From: CAZCGA01 sp964498075
GTDB lineage: Bacteria > Desulfobacterota > Binatia > HRBIN30
Assembly: GCA_964498075.1 (NCBI GenBank)
Contig: CAZCGA010000021.1
Location: 1-64,000 of the forward strand
Reading direction: 5' to 3'
DNA length: 64,000 nt
Part shown: positions 7,479 through 16,080 of the stretch, in pieces
Position numbering within the stretch: position 1 is the stretch's first letter
Layout of the letters: every line of letters starts with the position of its first letter
Translations under genes and position numbers: made by a program
Notes under the pieces: model-generated
The model's database searches: none
Seen by the model: only the letters and a program-made list of their open reading frames with translations
What the model was told of the DNA's origin: nothing

Positions 7479-8795
7479 TCAACCCGCCGCCGCTGCGGCG
7501 CGCCGCACCTTCGCAGGCCGCACCTTCGCCGCCCGCCGCGGGGATTCCTTGGTACACACCTGCGCGATCTGCCGCATGATGTCGTAGACGTAGTAGAGCT
7601 GCAGGTAGACCAGCGGCTTGCCGCTGGTCATCAGCGCCGCCGCGACCTGGCGCTCCGGATCGGCCCAGCAGACGATGTTGGTGAAGCCGAGGTGGCCGAA
7701 GGCGTACTGGGTGTCGGGCCCGTACAGGCTGACAGTCTTCGCGCCCAGCATGAAGCCCATGCTGTAGCGGAACGGCAGGCCGAGCGTCAGGTCGATCTCG
7801 AAATACGACTGCTCCGCGGTGGCGCGGCGAATCGTACGCGTCTCGAAGATGCGCACTCCGTCGAGCTCACCGCCGTTGAGCAGCAGCTGATAGAAACGAC
7901 TCATTTCCCCGGCGGTCGCTACCACGTTGCCCGACGGCATGATGCCGGCGAGGAAGCGGGGATCGTTGGACAGCGTCACCACGTCGCGGAAGTCCACCCC
8001 GAGGGCGCGGTTGAGGATCGTCGAGAACGGCGGCAACTGCGGCGGACCGGTGAAGTAATTCAACGCCACCTTTTTCACGTCGCGACGCCGCACGCCGTAG
8101 CGCATCCAGCGGAAGCCGAGGGGTTGCAGGATCTCCTGCTCGAGCACCGTGCGGATGTCCTTGCCCATCACCCGCCGCACCACCTCGCCGAGAATGAAGC
8201 CGCCGGTGATCGCATGGTAGGCCAGCTGCCGTCCCGGCCGCCACACCGGCGCGGTTTCGCAGAGCAAGCGCACGATGCCGTCGGGATCCTGCAGGCGGTC
8301 GAGATCCATGAGCTCCGGCGGAAGGTTGGGCAGTCCGGCCCGATGCGTCAGCACGTGGCGGATGGTGATCCACTGCTTCTTGTCCGCGCCGAACTCGGGG
8401 ATGTACTCGGCGATGCGGTCGTCGAGGTGGATGAGGTGCCGTTGATCCAGCAGGTGAATGACCATCGCCGTCACCGCCTTCGACGCCGAGAAGATGTTGA
8501 ACGGCGTGTCCGGAGTCACCGCTACCTTACGCGCGTCCTCCGGGTCGTCGGGCCCGTTGCCGGCGGCGTGTCCGATGGCGCGGTCGATGATCACCTGCCC
8601 GCGCCGCCGGACACAGAGTTGAATGGCCGGGTGGATGCCGGTGGCATACAGCCGCCGCACGGCGTTCCAGATCCCTGCCACACCGGTCGGATCGACGTCG
8701 GCGTCGCGCGGGTCGACTTCCGCCCCGGCACGGATCGCGGTCACCGCCTCCAGCGAGCTGGGAACGCGCGCAGTCCTGACGAACGGCAAGCGCAC
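7479..8795 (-). CDS. Serine beta-lactamase-fold hydrolase (class C / esterase EstB-like)
   Basis: A 438-residue member of the beta-lactamase-related serine hydrolase family. It has the nucleophile motif SASK (Ser103-x-x-Lys106), the following helix, VLTHRAGLPNLP, a tyrosine motif YHAITGGFILGE in place of canonical YxN, and a late HLGFTN in the KTG/HxG position. Such proteins are usually esterases or transesterases rather than antibiotic-resistance enzymes. Translation starts at a GTG with AGAAGG upstream. No signal peptide is evident, so it probably acts in the cytoplasm. It is co-transcribed with the MFS gene and divergent from the YCF48-like gene. Confidence 0.85.
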   Translation of the reverse strand: MRLPFVRTARVPSSLEAVTAIRAGAEVDPRDADVDPTGVAGIWNAVRRLYATGIHPAIQLCVRRRGQVIIDRAIGHAAGNGPDDPEDARKVAVTPDTPFNIFSASKAVTAMVIHLLDQRHLIHLDDRIAEYIPEFGADKKQWITIRHVLTHRAGLPNLPPELMDLDRLQDPDGIVRLLCETAPVWRPGRQLAYHAITGGFILGEVVRRVMGKDIRTVLEQEILQPLGFRWMRYGVRRRDVKKVALNYFTGPPQLPPFSTILNRALGVDFRDVVTLSNDPRFLAGIMPSGNVVATAGEMSRFYQLLLNGGELDGVRIFETRTIRRATAEQSYFEIDLTLGLPFRYSMGFMLGAKTVSLYGPDTQYAFGHLGFTNIVCWADPERQVAAALMTSGKPLVYLQLYYVYDIMRQIAQVCTKESPRRAAKVRPAKVRRAAAAAG

Positions 8796-8895
8796 ACCGG
8801 CCTTCTAGCGAATCTCCACGCGCGGCGCGACCGGCGTGTAGATTTTTCTTGAGCAATGCGCGCCGGGTTCGTATGATGCGCCGTGCCCCGATTGG

Positions 8896-8925
8896 TTGAC
8901 ATGAATCAAGCGCTTCCCCTATAAC
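8896..8925 (+). promoter_or_regulatory. sigma70-type promoter for the YCF48/RND/DUF1329 operon
   Basis: A perfect -35 TTGACA (8896-8901) is followed by an 18-base spacer and TATAAC (8920-8925), matching the housekeeping consensus closely. Transcription would start near 8932, about 25 bases before the GTG of the first gene. The adjoining run TGAATCAAGCGCTTCCCC carries the partial palindrome AAGCGCTT inside the spacer, a possible operator position. Confidence 0.75.
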
Positions 8926-8956
8926 CCGCCAGGTTTTACGCCAGCGAGCTCGACCA

Positions 8957-10012
8957 GTGAAGACCAGGCGCGCGCATGCAACGTGCACGGCGAGGTGGGT
9001 ATCTCGCGCTCTGATTCCGGTGGCAGTGTGCGTGCTCTCCGTTTCCCCGGTAGCCGCGGCAGCGCCGAACGGCGCGCGGATCACCGACAACCTGTACGGG
9101 ACGCGCTTCGTCAATGCCGAAGACGGCTGGACGGTGGGGGCGTTCGGGACGATCTTCCGCACCCGTGACGGCGGGGCGACGTGGCGCCCGCAGATCTCGC
9201 ATACCGTCGAGCATCTGTTCAGCGTCGACTTCGCCGACGTCGAGCACGGGTGGGTCGCCGGGCGCTCGGGTCTGGTTCTACACACCACCGACGGCGGCGA
9301 GACCTGGCAAGCGCAGCCCTCGGGCACGGATCGACACTTGTTCAAGATCAGCGCGCTCGATGCGCAGACGGCCTGGGTCGTCGGTGACTGGGGCACGATC
9401 CTGGCCACCCACGACGGCGGCCAGACGTGGCAGAATCGCTCGCTCGAGCGCGACGTGATCCTCAACAGCCAGTCGTGGCCCGACGCGCAGCACGCCTGGG
9501 TGGTCGGCGAGGCTGGACTCATCCTGACGACGGGTGACGGTGGCCAGACCTGGACCGAACAAGCCAGCGGGGTGGAGAAGACACTGTTCGGCGTGTCCTT
9601 CCCGGACGCCCAGCATGGCTGGGCAGCCGGCCTCGACGGGATCATCCTGCGCACCACAGATGGCGGCCAGCACTGGGAAGCACAGCACGGCGACACGCAG
9701 GTGGCCGCCTTGGAGCAAGTCGCTTTCAAGGATGCCGTCGACAACCCCACGCTCTTCGACATCGTCGTGATCGGGCCATTGGGGTACGCCGTGGGCGACA
9801 ATGGGAGCGTGTTCTCCAGCACCGACGGCGGCGGGACGTGGCGCCGCAAGGAGGTTCCGGGCGAAGCCAATCTGCGTTGGATCCGGGCGGCGTCGCTGGT
9901 GAGCGGCACCCACGGACTGTTCGTCGGCGCCAACGGGCTCACCATCCAGGTGGCCGGCGAGCAGATGAAAGTGGCGGAGAGAGAGGAACATGCTGCCGAA
10001 GTGGCTCATTGA
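8957..10012 (+). CDS. Secreted YCF48-like / BNR-type beta-propeller protein
   Basis: A 351-residue protein starting at GTG with an N-terminal signal sequence (hydrophobic LIPVAVCVLSVSPVAAAA before Ala-Ala-Pro). The rest is about seven repeats of 40-45 residues with the pattern GWxVGxxGxIxxTxDGGxTWxxQ, for example DGWTVGAFGTIFRTRDGGAT and HGWVAGRSGLVLHTTDGGET. This is the photosystem II assembly factor YCF48 / BNR fold. In non-photosynthetic bacteria such proteins commonly sit beside RND-MMPL exporters and DUF1329 lipoproteins, as here, and are thought to serve in envelope transport. Its 3' end overlaps the RND gene by 23 bases. Confidence 0.9.
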   Translation: MKTRRAHATCTARWVSRALIPVAVCVLSVSPVAAAAPNGARITDNLYGTRFVNAEDGWTVGAFGTIFRTRDGGATWRPQISHTVEHLFSVDFADVEHGWVAGRSGLVLHTTDGGETWQAQPSGTDRHLFKISALDAQTAWVVGDWGTILATHDGGQTWQNRSLERDVILNSQSWPDAQHAWVVGEAGLILTTGDGGQTWTEQASGVEKTLFGVSFPDAQHGWAAGLDGIILRTTDGGQHWEAQHGDTQVAALEQVAFKDAVDNPTLFDIVVIGPLGYAVGDNGSVFSSTDGGGTWRRKEVPGEANLRWIRAASLVSGTHGLFVGANGLTIQVAGEQMKVAEREEHAAEVAH

Positions 10013-12380
10013 ACGGTACCTGCACTTCCTGCTGCGCCGCCGAGTGCCGATCTCGATCGCCATCGGTATCGGGACGTTGTTCTTCGTCTGGTTGACCGCG
10101 ACCCGTCTGACGATCTTCACCAACTTCTTCGATCTCTATCCGCCGCGCCATCCGTACATCCAGGTGTATACCAAGTATCGCAGCATGTTCGGAACCTCGA
10201 ACGTGCTGGTGATGGCGGTGGAGGTGACGCACGGCACCATCTTCGACGATCCCGCGATCGTCCAGAAGATCGATCGCATCACCCTCGAACTGCTGCACGA
10301 CATTCCCGGGGTCAACGGCGAGCAGGTCATCTCGATCACCCATCCCAAGCTCAAGACGACGCTGACCTCGGGCTCCGGGATCAAGGTCGTACCGCTCACC
10401 TACCCGCGCGTCCCGCAAGACAAGGAGGATCTCGAGTTCCTGCGCCAGAAGATCTACACCACCGAAGGCGTCCGCGGCCTGTTCGTGTCGGAGGACGACA
10501 AGGCGACGCTGATCACCGCCGGATTCTGGGAAGAGTACTTCGACCTCGCCGGCATGTGGAGCAAGGTGCAGGAGATCGTCAAGCGCGAGGAAGCCGACGG
10601 CAAGGTGAAGATCTACGTCGCCGGGCCGCCCGTCCTCTACGCCTACTTCATGGAAGCGCTGGCGAGCATGGGCTACGTGCTGGCCGCCACGGCCATCGCC
10701 GTGATCGGCCTGCTGTGGTTCTACTTCCGCACGCTGCAAGGCGTGATCATCCCGGCCTTCTCCGGATTGATGAGCGCGATCTGGGGGCTGGGGTTCGCCG
10801 GCTTGTGCGGGTTCACGCTCGACCCGCTGGTGCTGGTGGTCTTCGTCTTGATCACCGCGCGCGCCCTCAGTCACTCCGTGCAGTCGATGGAGCGCTACCA
10901 CGAGGAGTACTTCCGTCTCCGCGACAAGCGCGAAGCCATCCTCAGCTCGTACGTCAGCCTGTACAGCCCGGCGATGGTGTCCATTGCCGCCGATGCCGCA
11001 GCGACCCTGACCATCGCTGTGGCCAGTATTCCGCTCATGCAGAAGCTTGCCTACGTGGCGGCGTTCTGGATCATCTCGATCTTTTTGAGCGTCGTCACGT
11101 TGCACCCGATCATCTTGTCGTGGGTGCGGCCCCCGAAGCACGAGCAGAAGCCGGGCAGCCTGTCGAACACGATCTACAACGGCATCACGCGCGGGCTGAT
11201 TGCGCTGGGGAGCGGGAGCTGGCGCTGGGTGGTCGTCGGAACGTTTGCGGTGGTGATGGCGTTCGGGCTGCACTACGGCCACAAGCTGAAGACCGGCGAT
11301 GTCGAGCCGGGCGGGGCGCTGCTCTACGCCAATCACCCGTACAACGCGGCCTTCCGCAAGATGAACGAGAAGTTCGTCGGCGCCGCCAGCCTGGTCATCA
11401 TCGCGGAAGGCAAGAAGCCGGCCGCCGTGAAGGATGCGCACGTCCTCAACCAGCTCGACCTGTTCCAGCGCTACATGGAGCAGGGTGAAGGCGCGGGCGG
11501 CTCGCTGACCGCGACAACGCTGCTGAAGAAAATCTTCCGCACCTTCCGCGAAGGCGATCCGAAGTGGGAGATGCTGCCGACGCGCGACGACCACGTCGGC
11601 CAGCTCTTCTTCCTGCTCACCTCGGGCACCAGCCGCGGCGAGATGGATCGCTTCTTCAGCCCCGACTACACCAACTACACGATCACCGTCTTCTACAAGA
11701 ACTACAACAACGACGTCATTCACGGCGCCATCGAGCGCGCCAAGGCGTACATCGCGCAGGCGACGCGCGCCGACGACAGCGTGCGCTATCTGCTGGCGGG
11801 CGGGCTGTTCGGCATCCTGGCCGCGGCCAACGAGGAAGTGGAGTGGTCGTATCGGGTGAACGTGCCGCTCATCTTCCTGTCGGTGTTCATCCTCAGCTTC
11901 TTGACCTATCGCTCCGTGGTGGCGGCCTTGATCGTCATGATTCCGTCCTTGGTGGCGCAGCCGCTGTCGGAAGCCGTGATGTATCTCATGGGGATCGACT
12001 TCAACATCAACTCCCTGCCGGTCGCCGCCATCGGCATCGGCATCGGCATCGACTACGGTTACTACGTCCTCAGCCGGATCGTCGAGGAGTACGAGCTGAC
12101 CCAGGACTTCGCCGCGGCGAACGTCCGGGCGATCGCCACGACCGGCAAGGCGATCATCTTCACCTGCACGACGCTGGTGGTCAGCGTCATGTTCTGGCTG
12201 TTCCATCCGCTGAAGTTCGAAGCGGAGATGGCCTTCTTGCTGATGATGCTGATGATCTTCCACGCCATCGGGGCGTTGGTGTTCATTCCGGCACTGGTCT
12301 CGCTGCTGCGGCCGCGCTTCGCGGTACAGCGCGCGACGCAGCGCATACAGTTGGCGGCGCAGGCCGGAGCGCGCGGCTAA
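9990..12380 (+). CDS. RND superfamily / MMPL-type exporter
   Basis: A 796-residue inner-membrane protein with the RND layout. It has TM1 near 20-38, a large periplasmic domain to ~225, a cluster of five helices from ~227 (GYVLAATAIAVIGLLWFYF) to ~380, TM7 near 406, a second periplasmic domain, and five helices from ~627. The second half has GIGIGIDYGYYVLSRIVEE, the GxxxDY-type helix of the hopanoid/MMPL branch. It is predicted to move lipids or hydrophobic compounds using the proton gradient. Start MLPKWLIERY follows GAGAGAGGAAC. It forms a unit with YCF48-like and DUF1329 genes. Confidence 0.92.
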   Translation: MLPKWLIERYLHFLLRRRVPISIAIGIGTLFFVWLTATRLTIFTNFFDLYPPRHPYIQVYTKYRSMFGTSNVLVMAVEVTHGTIFDDPAIVQKIDRITLELLHDIPGVNGEQVISITHPKLKTTLTSGSGIKVVPLTYPRVPQDKEDLEFLRQKIYTTEGVRGLFVSEDDKATLITAGFWEEYFDLAGMWSKVQEIVKREEADGKVKIYVAGPPVLYAYFMEALASMGYVLAATAIAVIGLLWFYFRTLQGVIIPAFSGLMSAIWGLGFAGLCGFTLDPLVLVVFVLITARALSHSVQSMERYHEEYFRLRDKREAILSSYVSLYSPAMVSIAADAAATLTIAVASIPLMQKLAYVAAFWIISIFLSVVTLHPIILSWVRPPKHEQKPGSLSNTIYNGITRGLIALGSGSWRWVVVGTFAVVMAFGLHYGHKLKTGDVEPGGALLYANHPYNAAFRKMNEKFVGAASLVIIAEGKKPAAVKDAHVLNQLDLFQRYMEQGEGAGGSLTATTLLKKIFRTFREGDPKWEMLPTRDDHVGQLFFLLTSGTSRGEMDRFFSPDYTNYTITVFYKNYNNDVIHGAIERAKAYIAQATRADDSVRYLLAGGLFGILAAANEEVEWSYRVNVPLIFLSVFILSFLTYRSVVAALIVMIPSLVAQPLSEAVMYLMGIDFNINSLPVAAIGIGIGIDYGYYVLSRIVEEYELTQDFAAANVRAIATTGKAIIFTCTTLVVSVMFWLFHPLKFEAEMAFLLMMLMIFHAIGALVFIPALVSLLRPRFAVQRATQRIQLAAQAGARG

Positions 12381-12440
12381 GACCAGACGCGGGGAGGCGC
12401 CCCTCACCACCGCGAACCGTTACGAATCGGGAGGCATGCG

Positions 12441-13814
12441 ATGCGTCGATCGATGTGGTTCGTCCTCGCCGTTGGGCTCGCACTCGGCAGCCAGCACGCC
12501 GTCTGGGCGCAAGGAGCGCCGCCCCCGGATACGGAGATGCTGGCGAAGCAGGCGCGCGAAGCCGGCCTCAAGGGCGGCGACGTGCTGGGCAAGGATAATT
12601 GGGAGCTCGCCAAGGACTTGCTGCCGCCGGAGATTCTCCGGCACTACAAGGACGGCGAGTACGTCAACCGGATCATCGATTGGCCGCTCGGCATCTACAA
12701 GTGGGACCCGGAGTTCAAGGCGGCCAGCGAGGCGAACAGCGGCCGCTACGACGTCAATGCGCTGGGAACCGTCGTCGACAAAGCGTCCGGCAAGCAGCCG
12801 CCGCTCATCTACGGGCTCCCGTTTCCAACCATCGATCCGCAGGATCCGAACGCCGGCATCAAGGTGCTGTGGAACTTCAACTACCACTACTACAACGAGG
12901 GCAACAGCCACAACGTCACGCTGCTGGACTGGGTCAGTCCGACGCGCGTGGACCGCGAGGCTACCGAGGACGTCCACTTCCTGTACTACGACGGCCAGGG
13001 CTCACGCTATCGACTGCCGAACCCCAACAACTTCTCCGGGCAGTTCATCGCCGTCGCCACCTCGCCGGTCGACTTGCACGGCACGGCGGCGCTCACCTGG
13101 CGCTATCGCGACTCCGACAAGCGTGACTCCAACTGGGTGTATGTTCCGGCGCTGCGGCGCGTGCGTGCCGTCAGCCCGTCGAACCGCTCCGACGGGTTCC
13201 TGGGCTCCGACATGAGCCAGGACGACGGGCCGTTCTTCGACGGCAAGCCCGAGGACTTCACCTGGAAGCTGGTCGGCGAATCGGAGATCCTGCGCCTCGT
13301 CGATCCGCTCAGCTTTCAGGGCGAGGGCCATCAGGTGTGGTTGCCGGGCGGCGGCTGGCGCTCCGTGTGGCCGGAGAAGCCGGTGGTGGGATTCGAGGAT
13401 CGGAACTGGAAGGGTGTCGCGTGGGCGCCCCTGCAGGCGGCGCTGGCACGACGCGCGGTCTGGATCATCGAAGGAGTCCCCAAGGATAAGTACTACCTGT
13501 TCGGGAAGATCCAGCTATACATCGACAAAGAGACGTATTTCGGGGCGTGGAACCGCAAGTACGCGTGGACCGGTGAGCTGCTCAACACGCTCCAGGTCAC
13601 CGCCTACCAGCGGCAGGAGCTGAAACGTCCCGACGGCGCCAGCGAGTGGCTGGGAGCCTCGAACTTCGCCTTCCAGTGCGCCGAGAACATCAAGATGAAC
13701 CGCGCCACGCTCGGGGGCTTGTTGCCGCGCGGCAAGGACGTCGCCAACGATCGCCGCATACCGTACCAACCCAGCTTCTTCGACGCCTCAACGCTGCAAC
13801 GCTTCGGGAAATGA
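12441..13814 (+). CDS. DUF1329 outer-membrane lipoprotein-type protein
   Basis: A 457-residue exported protein with signal peptide (MRRSMWFVLAVGLALGSQHA, cleavage likely after VWA). DUF1329 features include YRDSDKRDSNWVYVPALRRVRAV and the later SDMSQDDGPFFDGKPEDF, followed by WKLVGESEIL and a C-terminal ITAYQR-like block. DUF1329 proteins have a LolA/LolB-like fold and act next to RND exporters, probably carrying lipid between membranes. A GGGAGG ribosome site precedes the ATG. It lies 60 bases after the RND gene in the same operon. Confidence 0.9.
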   Translation: MRRSMWFVLAVGLALGSQHAVWAQGAPPPDTEMLAKQAREAGLKGGDVLGKDNWELAKDLLPPEILRHYKDGEYVNRIIDWPLGIYKWDPEFKAASEANSGRYDVNALGTVVDKASGKQPPLIYGLPFPTIDPQDPNAGIKVLWNFNYHYYNEGNSHNVTLLDWVSPTRVDREATEDVHFLYYDGQGSRYRLPNPNNFSGQFIAVATSPVDLHGTAALTWRYRDSDKRDSNWVYVPALRRVRAVSPSNRSDGFLGSDMSQDDGPFFDGKPEDFTWKLVGESEILRLVDPLSFQGEGHQVWLPGGGWRSVWPEKPVVGFEDRNWKGVAWAPLQAALARRAVWIIEGVPKDKYYLFGKIQLYIDKETYFGAWNRKYAWTGELLNTLQVTAYQRQELKRPDGASEWLGASNFAFQCAENIKMNRATLGGLLPRGKDVANDRRIPYQPSFFDASTLQRFGK

Positions 13815-13838
13815 AGAAGGGTTCAGTGCAGGAAGACC

Positions 13839-14633
13839 ATGTCTGACTTCAAAGCCATCCAGCTCGCCATCGAGAACAACGTTGCGTGGATCACCATGAA
13901 TCGCCCGGAGCAGCGCAACGCCGTCAACGCCGAGATGCGCGACGAGCTGATCGGTGTGCTCACCGGCGCGCGCACCAACGCCGACATCCGCGCCCTGGTG
14001 CTCACCGGCAGCGGCAAGGGTTTCTGCACCGGCGCCGACCTGTCCGGCCCGCGCGTGCAGGGGCCGAGCAGTCCGGGTGCCGGCCGGGAGCTGATGAAGA
14101 GCAGCTCGCAGCGACTGATGCGGACGCTGTGGGAGCTGGAGAAGCCGGTGGTCGCGGCCGTCAATGGCGTCGCCGCCGGGCTCGGCTCGCATCTCGCCTT
14201 CGCCAGCGACTTCGTCATCGCCGCGGCGGACGCGCGTTTCATCGAAGTCTTCGTGCGTCGCGGCATTGCGGTCGATGCCGCCGGCGCGTTCCTGCTGCCG
14301 CGCCTCATCGGCTTGCAGAAGGCGAAGGAGCTGGTGTTCTTCGGCGACGACCTGAGCGCCGACGAGGCGCAACGCGTCGGCCTCGTGAGCAAGGTGGTGC
14401 CGGGCGATCAGCTGCAGGCGACGGCGCGCCAGTGGGCCGAGCGCCTCGCCAAAGGCCCGACCTTCGCCATCGGCATGTCGAAGCGCCTGCTGAACCGTTC
14501 CCTCGAGTCGTCGCTCGACACGGCGCTCGAAGAGGAAGCCATGGCGCAGATGCTGGTCACCCAATCCGAAGACACGCGCGAAGGCATGACGGCCTTCGTG
14601 GAACGCCGCCAGCCGCAGTTCCGGGGAAAATGA
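13839..14633 (+). CDS. Enoyl-CoA hydratase/isomerase family protein
   Basis: A 264-residue crotonase-fold enzyme of standard length. NRPEQRNAVNAEMRDEL marks the N-terminus, LTGSGKGFCTGADLSGP the first oxyanion-hole strand, and EKPVVAAVNGVAAGLGSHLAF the second. The acidic catalytic positions of true hydratases are partly replaced (FVRRGIAVDAAGAFLLPRLI), so isomerase or other crotonase chemistry is possible. It lies 24 bases after DUF1329 with AGGA upstream and is probably the distal gene of that operon, linking transport to acyl-CoA catabolism. Confidence 0.9.
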   Translation: MSDFKAIQLAIENNVAWITMNRPEQRNAVNAEMRDELIGVLTGARTNADIRALVLTGSGKGFCTGADLSGPRVQGPSSPGAGRELMKSSSQRLMRTLWELEKPVVAAVNGVAAGLGSHLAFASDFVIAAADARFIEVFVRRGIAVDAAGAFLLPRLIGLQKAKELVFFGDDLSADEAQRVGLVSKVVPGDQLQATARQWAERLAKGPTFAIGMSKRLLNRSLESSLDTALEEEAMAQMLVTQSEDTREGMTAFVERRQPQFRGK

Positions 14634-14639
14634 CGTGCC

Positions 14640-14698
14640 CGTGTTCGTGAGTCGTGCTCGTTCATGACGAACACGAACACGAGCACGAACGCGAGTCG
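14640..14698. repeat. Imperfect ACGAAC/ACGAGC hexamer array with inverted arm
   Basis: Between the crotonase stop and the dehydrogenase start lies a low-complexity stretch. The right part is acgaac-acgaac-acgagc-acgaac-gcgag, and the left part carries the complementary gtgttcgtgag and cgtgctcgttc. The arms can pair (GTGCTCG with CGAGCAC), giving a hairpin. There is no T-run after it, so an intrinsic terminator is not supported. It may be a processing or spacer element, or simple replication slippage. Confidence 0.5.
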
Positions 14699-14700
14699 CC

Positions 14701-15930
14701 ATGAAGGCTCTCCAGTTTCGCTTCTCGATTCCGCGCTACGCCTACTCGAAGCTGCTGGGGCGCTTCCGGCCTGACGCGTACTGGGACCGCTACTCGGCGC
14801 TCGCGTACGCCGACATTCCTGAGCCCGCGCTGCGCACCGATCGCTGGGTGAGGGTGCAGACCCAGCTCAGCGGCATCTGCGGCAGCGACATGAGCGCGCT
14901 CTTCCTGCACGGCAGCCCGGACTCGCCGCTGACGCCGTTCGTGTCGTTCCCGATGGTGATGGGGCACGAGATCGTGGCGCGCGTCGTCGAGGTGGGGGCT
15001 GCCGTCCGCCGGGTCGAGGTGGGGCAGCGCGTCGTGATCAATCCGATGCTTTCGTGTACGCCGCGCGGTATCGACCCGCCGTGCGCGTCGTGTCAGGCGG
15101 GTGAGTTCAGCCTGTGCCGCAACTTCGCGGAGGGTAACCTGCCACCAGGTCTGCTGATTGGATCGAACAGCGCCGTCAATGGCGGCTACGCGCCGTTCAT
15201 TGCGGTGCACGAGCAGCAGTGCATCGCCGTGCCCGACGACGTCAGTCAGACGCACGCTGTGCTCACCGATCCGGTGGCCGTGACGCTGCGCGCCATCCTG
15301 CGCCATCCGCCCGGCGACCGCGACGTCTGCCTGGTGTACGGCTGCGGCATTCTCGGTCTGGGTGCCGTCGCCTGCCTGCGCGCCTTGCATCCACAGGCGC
15401 AGATCGTCGCCGTCGCCAAGTACGACTTCCAAAAGCGGCTGGCGCAGCAGCTTGGTGCCAACGAAGTGGTGTCGTCGCGCCCCGAGAACGAGCTGATCAC
15501 CACGGTCGCCAAGCTGACCGGCGCGCGCCGCTACCAGCCGATGCGCGGCAAGCCGATCCTCATGGGCGGCGTCCAGCGCGTCTACGACTGTATCGGCAGC
15601 GCCGGCACGATCGAGACCAGCCTGCGCCTGTGTGACGCGCGCGGCACGGTGGTGATCATCGGCGTCGACGTCCCCAAACGCGTCGAGTGGTCACCCATCT
15701 GGTTTCGCGAGATCGACCTCGCCGGATCGATGGCGGTGGGCACCGAGCGCTTCGAAGGCGAGCGGCTGCACACCTACGAGGTTTATCTCCGACTCGTGCG
15801 CGCCGGACGCCTGAGCCTGGAGCCCCTCGTCACCCACAAGCTCCCGCTGGAGCGCTACGCCGACGCCTTTGCCACCTGCAGCGGCCGCGGCCGCGCCGGC
15901 GCGGTGAAGGTGGCATTCGAATTCACCTGA
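14701..15930 (+). CDS. Zinc-dependent medium-chain alcohol dehydrogenase
   Basis: A 409-residue MDR-family oxidoreductase. It has the catalytic zinc site CGSDMSALF and GHEIVARVVEVGAAVRRVEVG, a structural-zinc-like cysteine cluster CTPRGIDPPCASCQAGEFSLC, and a Rossmann motif YGCGILGLGAVACL. The segment carrying structural cysteines is unusually arranged, with only C-x2-C-x7-C clearly conserved. It is somewhat longer than typical 340-380 residue members because of an N-terminal FRFSIPRYAYSKLLGRF extension. Threonine-dehydrogenase-like or long-chain alcohol substrates are possible; the substrate cannot be told from sequence. Confidence 0.88.
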   Translation: MKALQFRFSIPRYAYSKLLGRFRPDAYWDRYSALAYADIPEPALRTDRWVRVQTQLSGICGSDMSALFLHGSPDSPLTPFVSFPMVMGHEIVARVVEVGAAVRRVEVGQRVVINPMLSCTPRGIDPPCASCQAGEFSLCRNFAEGNLPPGLLIGSNSAVNGGYAPFIAVHEQQCIAVPDDVSQTHAVLTDPVAVTLRAILRHPPGDRDVCLVYGCGILGLGAVACLRALHPQAQIVAVAKYDFQKRLAQQLGANEVVSSRPENELITTVAKLTGARRYQPMRGKPILMGGVQRVYDCIGSAGTIETSLRLCDARGTVVIIGVDVPKRVEWSPIWFREIDLAGSMAVGTERFEGERLHTYEVYLRLVRAGRLSLEPLVTHKLPLERYADAFATCSGRGRAGAVKVAFEFT

Positions 15931-15952
15931 TCGGCTTCGCGGGACGCGGGCG

Positions 15953-16030
15953 ATCGCCACGCTCGACGCGCGGCACTTCGGCGCCGTGCAGCTCCACGGG
16001 CGCCCCAAGCTCCTCCCGCGCGACCTGCAG
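15953..16030 (+). pseudogene. C-terminal relic of a PIN-domain toxin
   Basis: In one frame the sequence reads IATLDARHFGAV followed by LHGRPKLLPRDL. This is the usual end of VapC-type PIN domains (I-x-TxDxRHF...L-x-LLP). There is no upstream PIN sequence and no start, so only the last ~25 codons remain, between the dehydrogenase and the Uma2 gene. Confidence 0.35.
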
Positions 16031-16068
16031 CCGTCTTCTCAACTGGACAGATCCGCAAATATCCGTGC

Positions 16069-16074
16069 TATGCT
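16069..16074 (+). promoter_or_regulatory. Extended -10 box giving a probably leaderless Uma2 mRNA
   Basis: TGC-TATGCT (extended -10, TGn plus hexamer at 16069-16074) ends six bases before the ATG at 16081. There is no Shine-Dalgarno sequence between them. Transcription starting the usual 6-7 bases downstream would begin at the start codon itself. No good -35 is visible, which an extended -10 can tolerate. Confidence 0.4.
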
Positions 16075-16080
16075 GCCGCC

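Noticed and set aside
9939..12410. Minus-strand open frame of more than 800 codons
   Set aside because: Antisense shadow of the RND gene; composition is rich in His, Gln and Arg, without domain text. It reflects high-GC codon use.
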